10,946 nucleotides of DNA from Planctomycetota bacterium (lineage in GTDB: Bacteria > Planctomycetota > Phycisphaerae > Sedimentisphaerales > Anaerobacaceae): the NCBI GenBank assembly GCA_026386835.1, contig JAPLMV010000144.1, positions 1 to 10,946 of the forward strand, written 5' to 3'. The position numbers and the translations under genes are program-made. Below the pieces are notes generated by a model that made no database searches, was not told the origin of the DNA, and saw only the letters and a program-made list of their open reading frames with translations. The first letter of the stretch is position 1, and every line of letters starts with the position of its first letter. Positions 6,607 through 10,946 of the stretch are shown here, piece after piece.

Positions 6607-8634
6607 TCAGGAGGTTCGCAACTCTGCGCCGATGGAAACGGTGAGACTATTCAGGATGGCCTTTTCAAAGCCGTCAACAGTATCGTGGGTCAATGTGCCG
6701 TCTTCGTCTCTAAACCTCAGAGAAAGCGTAAGACTCTTTTTGCCGACCGCGATGCCTTTGCCTCGATATATGCCCACAAATCGAACATCTTCCAACTCAC
6801 TGCACACTTTTTTATTCACGGCTGCGATGATATCCGCCCAGGCAATCTGTTCATCGACAACTAATGAAAGGTCTCGCTCTATGGCTGGGAATCTCGGTAT
6901 GGGCCTGATTTTAACAGGTCCGCTATGCAGAACAAGAAGCTCGTCAAGTTCGAGCTCGGCTGCACAAGGCGAAAGGGTCTTGAAATCGAATTTATCTTTA
7001 ACCACCTGTGAAACAATTCCTGCAGTTCCTATAATCCTGCCGTTGGCTGTAATTTGAGCGCCAAGGTTTGCCCAGAACAAATCGGCCGGGGTAAAAACAA
7101 CATTGACAGTTTTATTGATATTTTTTAATAAGCCCTCAATAACACCCCGCAGGTCTCTTAAATCACCGTCACAGACCAGAGTCAATCTGGTTTTTTCAAT
7201 CGGCAGAACGGCGTCTTTTCCTGATGGGACGAAGGTATCGGCAATCTCGAATATCCTGCAGGGAGTATTTTTTACATTGAGATTGGTTTTCAGAACGCCG
7301 AGCAATGAGCCGATAAGCGTACTGCGAAGGATATTATCCCCCTTCCTGGCAACATCCCTGACCGCCAGATTTTCCCTGCCAGCATCTTTCGAAAAAAGAG
7401 CGGCGGTTGAATTGTCGATAAATGTGACATTAATAGTTTCATAAAAACCGCAGCCGTTAAGATAAGTTCCTATCGATTGAACCAGCTTTTGGCGCGCATC
7501 GACCGGCACTACTTCTATTTCGATTTTCCGTTCTGCAGGCACTTTGTCGTAGCCATATACCCGTGCGACCTCTTCAATCAGGTCCGCTTCACGATAGACG
7601 TCGCTTCGCCAGGAAGGCACGGTACAAATCAGCGACTCATTATTTTGTCTGGGCTGAAAACTTAACGCGGACAAAATTTTCACCGCATGGTCATGGGGAA
7701 CTTTTATACCGAGAAGGTGATTAAGGCGCGACAATCGAATAGTTACCTGCTTTTGCGATGGTTTGACGGGATAGCAATCGACCAGCCCGCCGGCAATTTT
7801 GCCGCCTGCCAATTGTACAATAAGCTGAGCGGTTCGTTTTGATGCCCAGTCTATTTTTTCGACATCGACGATACGCTCAAAACGAAAGGCCGCTTCCGAA
7901 GGCAGAGAGAGTTTTCTGGATGTGGTGCGGATGCTGACGGGGTCGAAATAAGCTTCTTCCAAAAGAATAGTCGTGGTCTTGTCGCCGACCTCTGTATCTA
8001 AGCCTCCCATAATGCCTGCTATGGCGACAGCTCGTTTGGCATCAGCGATAACCAGCATATCGGAGGTAAGTTCACATTTTGAGCCGTCGATACTAATTAA
8101 CTGTTCACCGGCAATTGCTTTTCTGACAATTATTTTTTTTTGGGTAATTTTATCATAGTCAAAGGCATGAGGCGGCTGGCCTGTTTCCATCATTGCATAG
8201 TTTGTTGCGTCAACAACGTTATTGACGCTTCGCATCCCGACGGCTTCAAGCCGCTTTATAAGCCAGTCAGGCGATGTGCCTATTTTGACGCCGGTAATAA
8301 CACGGGCGGTATACCGATAACACAAGTTTGGCTCGTTGATCTCAACGCTTACCAGGTCAGTCGCTGGTTGCTGGTTGCTGGTCGCTGGTGCTTCGATTTC
8401 CACGGCCGGCAGTTTTAATTCTTTACCGACAGCGGCAGCCAACTCACGGGCGATACCAATGTGGCTAAGACAGTCGCCGCGATTGCTGGTTATTTCGAAA
8501 TCGATAACCGCATCATCCTGCAGGTATTCTATGCCTTCATAAGGAAACCCAAGGTCGCTGATGATATCGGCGATTTTCTGGGCAGGCAGTTCCGTCCGGA
8601 CATAATCATTCAACCAGTTAAGCGAAATTTTCAT
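6607..8634 (-). CDS. pheT: Phenylalanine-tRNA ligase beta subunit, short form
   Basis: Beta subunit of the alpha2-beta2 PheRS that charges tRNA-Phe; beta carries editing and tRNA-recognition parts. 675 residues against about 800 in E. coli. N-terminus MKISLNWLNDYV is typical. The OB-fold tRNA-binding domain, normally about 100 residues after the GxEVE-like stretch, is missing: LGFPYEGIEYLQDD runs straight into AVIDFEITSNRGDCLSHIGIARELA at 42-66. Next come the B3/B4 editing domain (about 105-275, with NVVDATNYAMMETGQPPHAFD), B5 (about 295-363, ending EEVARVYGYDKVP), the catalytic-like core (about 375-575) and the anticodon-binding FDX-ACB domain (about 580-675, RPIPRFPAIERDLSLVVDE). Residues 83-92 are encoded by a heptamer repeat. 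The ribosome site is weak (AAGG about 10 bp away). pheS is not adjacent in the visible part; the AAA ATPase gene follows on the same strand. Confidence 0.95.
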   Translation of the reverse strand: MKISLNWLNDYVRTELPAQKIADIISDLGFPYEGIEYLQDDAVIDFEITSNRGDCLSHIGIARELAAAVGKELKLPAVEIEAPATSNQQPATDLVSVEINEPNLCYRYTARVITGVKIGTSPDWLIKRLEAVGMRSVNNVVDATNYAMMETGQPPHAFDYDKITQKKIIVRKAIAGEQLISIDGSKCELTSDMLVIADAKRAVAIAGIMGGLDTEVGDKTTTILLEEAYFDPVSIRTTSRKLSLPSEAAFRFERIVDVEKIDWASKRTAQLIVQLAGGKIAGGLVDCYPVKPSQKQVTIRLSRLNHLLGIKVPHDHAVKILSALSFQPRQNNESLICTVPSWRSDVYREADLIEEVARVYGYDKVPAERKIEIEVVPVDARQKLVQSIGTYLNGCGFYETINVTFIDNSTAALFSKDAGRENLAVRDVARKGDNILRSTLIGSLLGVLKTNLNVKNTPCRIFEIADTFVPSGKDAVLPIEKTRLTLVCDGDLRDLRGVIEGLLKNINKTVNVVFTPADLFWANLGAQITANGRIIGTAGIVSQVVKDKFDFKTLSPCAAELELDELLVLHSGPVKIRPIPRFPAIERDLSLVVDEQIAWADIIAAVNKKVCSELEDVRFVGIYRGKGIAVGKKSLTLSLRFRDEDGTLTHDTVDGFEKAILNSLTVSIGAELRTS
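8361..8388. repeat. Heptamer repeat run D inside pheT
   Basis: Four tandem 7-bp units, consensus TYGCTGG on the plus strand, start at 8361, 8368, 8375 and 8382. They encode residues 83-92 of PheT (P-A-T-S-N-Q-Q-P-A-T), a linker of low complexity between the N-terminal part and the B3/B4 domain. Because 7 is not a multiple of 3, the linker repeats as peptide only every 21 bp. Confidence 0.8.
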
Positions 8635-8652
8635 AAGTTCAAGGCCTTACAA

Positions 8653-8684
8653 AACTAAAAGCTTAAAACTAAAAACTCAAAATT
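8653..8684. repeat. Heptamer repeat run E upstream of pheT
   Basis: A-rich 7-bp units of the type AACTAAA; the CT dinucleotide falls at 8655, 8662, 8669 and 8676 and a degenerate TT at 8683. Located 19-50 bp upstream of the pheT start codon, in its leader or promoter zone. Confidence 0.6.
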
Positions 8685-8691
8685 GTGGAGA

Positions 8692-8704
8692 TAAGACAGT
8701 CTTA
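8692..8704. promoter_or_regulatory. Perfect palindrome in the pheT / kinase divergent region
   Basis: TAAGAC and GTCTTA flank a single central base (13 bp in all). It is 58 bp upstream of pheT and about 190 bp upstream of the kinase gene, between heptamer runs E and F. The compact symmetric shape suits a dimeric DNA-binding protein. No regulator can be named. Confidence 0.3.
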
Positions 8705-8716
8705 CTTCAACAATAT

Positions 8717-8737
8717 CTATGAACTACCAACTATGAC
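8717..8737. repeat. Heptamer repeat run F in the divergent region
   Basis: Three 7-bp units with consensus CTAYSAA start at 8717, 8724 and 8731 (the last ends in C). Short, but with the same period and CT anchor as the other runs. Confidence 0.5.
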
Positions 8738-8830
8738 TTTCCTTAAAATACCTTACCTTTAATATGTGCCTGTGTCAATGCCTTTGAATTCCTGCTTTTA
8801 ACTATCCGCCCGGAATAAACAAAAAACGCA

Positions 8831-8859
8831 TAGACAAAACGGCAAAAATGTGGTAAATT
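8831..8859 (+). promoter_or_regulatory. Candidate promoter of the two-component operon
   Basis: TAGACA (8831-8836) and TAAATT (8854-8859) are 17 bp apart: 5 of 6 and 4 of 6 matches to the sigma-70 hexamers. A start near 8866 would give a leader of about 28 nt to the kinase ATG at 8894. Confidence 0.4.
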
Positions 8860-8893
8860 AACAGAAGAAGATGAAAATTGGGAATATTCACTA

Positions 8894-10159
8894 ATGGGAA
8901 AAAATAAGATCCAAAGACAGGTTACCTCATTACAGAAACTAAGGCAGATGGAAGATTCGCTGGCAAAGGATCGCAGTCTGCTGCGGACCCTTGTGGACAA
9001 TTTGCCAAATCAGATATACGTAAAGGATACGCGAGGGCGCTTTGTTTTTACCAATCCGAGCTGTGCAAAAATTATGAGAGCAAAGGACCCCGAGGAAATG
9101 ATTGGAAAAACAGACTTCGACTATTTACAGGTTGAAAGAGCGAACAGGGCTTATGCCGAAGAGCAGGCGGTCATACGGACCGGTGAGTCGCTGATAAACC
9201 GTGAAGGGACTCATCACGTTCCAGGTACAAACAGGTATTTTCTGATAACAAAAGTACCGTGGCGGGACAACAAGGGAAATATAATCGGCATTATCGGGAT
9301 AAATCACGAAATCACAAAAATCAAACAGATCGAGGGGGAGCTGCAAAATGCCCGTTTTGAGCTTGAAAACAGGGTAGAACAGCGGACTGCCGAACTGAAA
9401 AAGACGAATCTTGAATTGCGTAATGAAATTGCCGAGAGAAAAATGGCACAGGATAAACTTCTGATTTACCAGGAGCAATTACGTTCTTTGGCATCTGAGT
9501 TGTCTTTGTCTGAAGAGCGTATCAGACGTCAAATGGCAACGGATGTACATGACCGGATTGGTCAGACGCTGGCAATTTCAAAAATTAAACTCGAGTCTCT
9601 GCGTGAATCGGTGTCTTCGCAGGAACTTGCAAAATCGCTTAAGGAAATCAGCATCTTGATTAGTCAGACAATTGAAAGCACCAGGTCATTGACTTTTGAG
9701 CTTAGCCCGCCGGTATTGTATGAACTTGGCTTCGAAGCCGCTGTTGAGTGGTTAGTCAGGCACACAAAGGAGCAGCACGGCCTTGCAGCAAGGTTTAAGG
9801 ATGATGGAAAATATAAACCACTGGATGATAATGTCAGGATACTGCTTTTCCAGGGTGTGCGTGAACTTCTGGTCAATGTGGCAAAACACTCGGTGGCCAA
9901 AAAAGTTACTGTTTCGACTCGAAGGGTTAAAAATAAAATCCAAGTCAGCGTCGAAGATGACGGCATTGGTTTTAACACATCGAAAGTGCAGTTACGGGGA
10001 TATACAAAAAGCGGGTTTGGACTGTTTAATATACGAGAACGGTTAAAACATATCGGCGGCTGCGTTGACATCGATTCAAAATCCGGCCAGGGAACTCGAG
10101 TTACGCTGTCGGTACCAATAGATCATCAAAAGAATAAGCCAGGAAGAACAAAAAAATGA
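8894..10159 (+). CDS. PAS-domain sensor histidine kinase, HisKA_3 (NarX/UhpB-like) type
   Basis: Sensor of a two-component system: autophosphorylates on His and passes the phosphate to the regulator encoded next. 421 residues with no signal peptide or transmembrane segment, so it senses inside the cell. Order: short N-terminal helix (1-27), one PAS domain (about 28-146: LVDNLPNQIYVKDTRGRFVFTN; IGIIGINHEITKIK), a long coiled coil (about 143-210), HisKA_3 dimerisation and phosphoacceptor box TDVHDRIGQTLAISKIKLE with His219, and a HATPase_c domain with N-box RELLVNVAKH (323-332, Asn328), G1 DDGIGF (355-360) and G2 GFGLFNIRERL (374-384). All catalytic boxes look intact. The PAS ligand cannot be read from the sequence. 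The ribosome site is weak (GGGA about 10 bp upstream). The stop codon overlaps the regulator start by 4 nt. Confidence 0.92.
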   Translation: MGKNKIQRQVTSLQKLRQMEDSLAKDRSLLRTLVDNLPNQIYVKDTRGRFVFTNPSCAKIMRAKDPEEMIGKTDFDYLQVERANRAYAEEQAVIRTGESLINREGTHHVPGTNRYFLITKVPWRDNKGNIIGIIGINHEITKIKQIEGELQNARFELENRVEQRTAELKKTNLELRNEIAERKMAQDKLLIYQEQLRSLASELSLSEERIRRQMATDVHDRIGQTLAISKIKLESLRESVSSQELAKSLKEISILISQTIESTRSLTFELSPPVLYELGFEAAVEWLVRHTKEQHGLAARFKDDGKYKPLDDNVRILLFQGVRELLVNVAKHSVAKKVTVSTRRVKNKIQVSVEDDGIGFNTSKVQLRGYTKSGFGLFNIRERLKHIGGCVDIDSKSGQGTRVTLSVPIDHQKNKPGRTKK

Positions 10160-10809
10160 CCATAAAAATTCTGTTGGCCGATGACCATAAAATCACCCGC
10201 CAGGGACTCCGCTCGCTATTGGAGAAACAGTCGGATATGTCGGTTGTTGCTGAGGCAGAAGACGGGCGCACTGCGGTGCAGATGGTCGAAAAACTATCGC
10301 CGGATGTTGTAATTATGGACATCAGTATGCCAGACCTTAACGGCATTGAAGCAACCCGCCAAATCATAAGCAGGAACAGCAAAGTAAAGATTATCGCCTT
10401 GTCGATGCATTCTGACAGATTGTTTGTCTCGGAGATGCTTAAAAGCGGGGCCTGTGGTTATCTATTGAAGGATTGTGCTTTTGAAGAACTGGCCAGGGCC
10501 ATTCGTGCGGTCGTTGACGGCAAGACTTATTTGAGCCCTGCGATATCCATGGTTGTGGTTGATGACTATCTTCACCATTTATCGAAAACAGATTCTCCAA
10601 CCGGCCAGATACTAACGAACAGGGAACGCGAGGTTCTCCAGTTGATGGCGGAAGGAAAGTCAACAAAACAAATCGCTTTGAAACTGCATATAAGCGTCAA
10701 AACCGTCGAAACACATCGTCGGCAAATGATGGACAAACTCGATATCCACACAGTAGCCGAGCTTACCAAATATGCCATCCGAAAGGGGTTGACATCTCTG
10801 GAAAAATAG
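10156..10809 (+). CDS. NarL/FixJ-family response regulator (REC + LuxR-type HTH)
   Basis: DNA-binding partner of the kinase before it; the ATGA overlap implies coupled translation. 217 residues, normal for the family. The receiver domain (about 3-120) has the acidic pair D9-D10, phosphoacceptor Asp55 in VVIMDISMPDLNG, the switch Ser83 in ALSMHSD and Lys105 in GYLLKD. The C-terminal LuxR-type helix-turn-helix (about 150-210) shows LTNREREVLQLMAEGKSTKQIALKL and SVKTVETHRRQMMDKL. The ribosome site AGGAAG sits 9 bp before the ATG. No residue needed for phosphotransfer is missing. Target genes are unknown; the putative exported protein gene 77 bp downstream is an obvious first candidate, but that is inference. 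Confidence 0.95.
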   Translation: MTIKILLADDHKITRQGLRSLLEKQSDMSVVAEAEDGRTAVQMVEKLSPDVVIMDISMPDLNGIEATRQIISRNSKVKIIALSMHSDRLFVSEMLKSGACGYLLKDCAFEELARAIRAVVDGKTYLSPAISMVVVDDYLHHLSKTDSPTGQILTNREREVLQLMAEGKSTKQIALKLHISVKTVETHRRQMMDKLDIHTVAELTKYAIRKGLTSLEK

Positions 10810-10848
10810 AGTATGGTGTTCAGCGTGTAAAATTTTGTTTTTGCTTTC

Positions 10849-10869
10849 CTAAACGCTAAGCGCTAAATT
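10849..10869. repeat. Heptamer repeat run G downstream of the regulator
   Basis: Three 7-bp units of the form CTAARYG (the last CTAAATT) start at 10849, 10856 and 10863. The run ends close to the ribosome site of the next gene. Unit sequence resembles run C (CGCTAA core). Confidence 0.55.
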
Positions 10870-10886
10870 TAAGGGTAACTATTATT

Positions 10887-10946
10887 ATGAGAAACTGCTG
10901 TCTATTGGTTTCAGCGATTATCCTGACTGCAAATCTATTTTTGTGC
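10887..10946 (+). CDS. Partial CDS, N-terminal signal-peptide-like segment, cut by the right edge
   Basis: An ATG at 10887 opens a frame of 20 codons to the window end. The peptide starts MRNCC and continues as an uninterrupted hydrophobic stretch (LLVSAIILTANLFLC), as in a signal peptide or membrane anchor. AAGGG lies 11 bp upstream, slightly far for a ribosome site. The cysteine at position 20 does not sit in a canonical lipobox as far as visible. Same strand as the two-component genes, 77 bp behind them with no clear terminator between. The mature protein lies outside the window. Confidence 0.5.
   Translation, partial: MRNCCLLVSAIILTANLFLC

Noticed and set aside
6274..7057. Overlapping rightward frames of 196 and 251 codons opposite the AAA ATPase start and the pheT end
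   Set aside because: Antisense to well-supported domains of both genes, serine- and arginine-rich composition, no recognisable motif.

Overview
The window looks like an ordinary chromosomal segment of a free-living bacterium with moderate GC content and AT-rich gaps. No transposase, integrase, phage gene or CRISPR array is visible. The short PheT, the DUF3417-type glucan phosphorylase, a Ycf46-like AAA ATPase and the many degenerate 7-bp repeats remind me of Planctomycetota of the Phycisphaerae/Sedimentisphaerales type. That placement is inference from gene content only.

Layout. (1) At the left edge a gene runs leftward out of the window. Only about 41 codons are visible, but it has a good promoter with a palindrome over the -10 box. 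(2) cobO and ispD form a rightward pair for corrinoid adenosylation and non-mevalonate isoprenoid synthesis. (3) glgP (alpha-glucan phosphorylase) is convergent to ispD and points left. The 73 bp between them consist almost entirely of heptamer repeats. (4) A 690-bp gap between glgP and the next gene holds what appears to be an independent leftward transcription unit of about 235 nt. It has a -35/-10 promoter, a multi-helix foldable body closed by a long-range stem, and a strong intrinsic terminator. I call it a candidate structured small RNA and consider it the most interesting object here. (5) pheT and a Ycf46-like AAA ATPase form a leftward pair. PheT lacks the N-terminal tRNA-binding OB domain. 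(6) After a divergent intergenic region, a rightward two-component pair follows: a soluble PAS-HisKA_3 histidine kinase overlapping by 4 nt a NarL/FixJ-type response regulator. (7) At the right edge the first 20 codons of a probably exported protein are visible.

A second pattern cuts across the genes. At seven places (about 883-910, 1671-1705, 1707-1741, 8361-8388, 8653-8684, 8717-8737, 10849-10869) there are short runs of 7-bp units. The units are similar within a run but different between runs, nearly all keeping a CT (or, on the other strand, AG) dinucleotide every 7 bp. Six runs are in gaps next to gene ends; one is inside pheT, where it encodes a linker rich in P, A, T, S, N and Q.

How the genes work together: the two metabolic enzymes of the first pair are not in one pathway. 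The kinase and regulator clearly form one signalling system, whose stimulus and targets are not shown by the sequence. The pheT-AAA pair may simply be co-transcribed.
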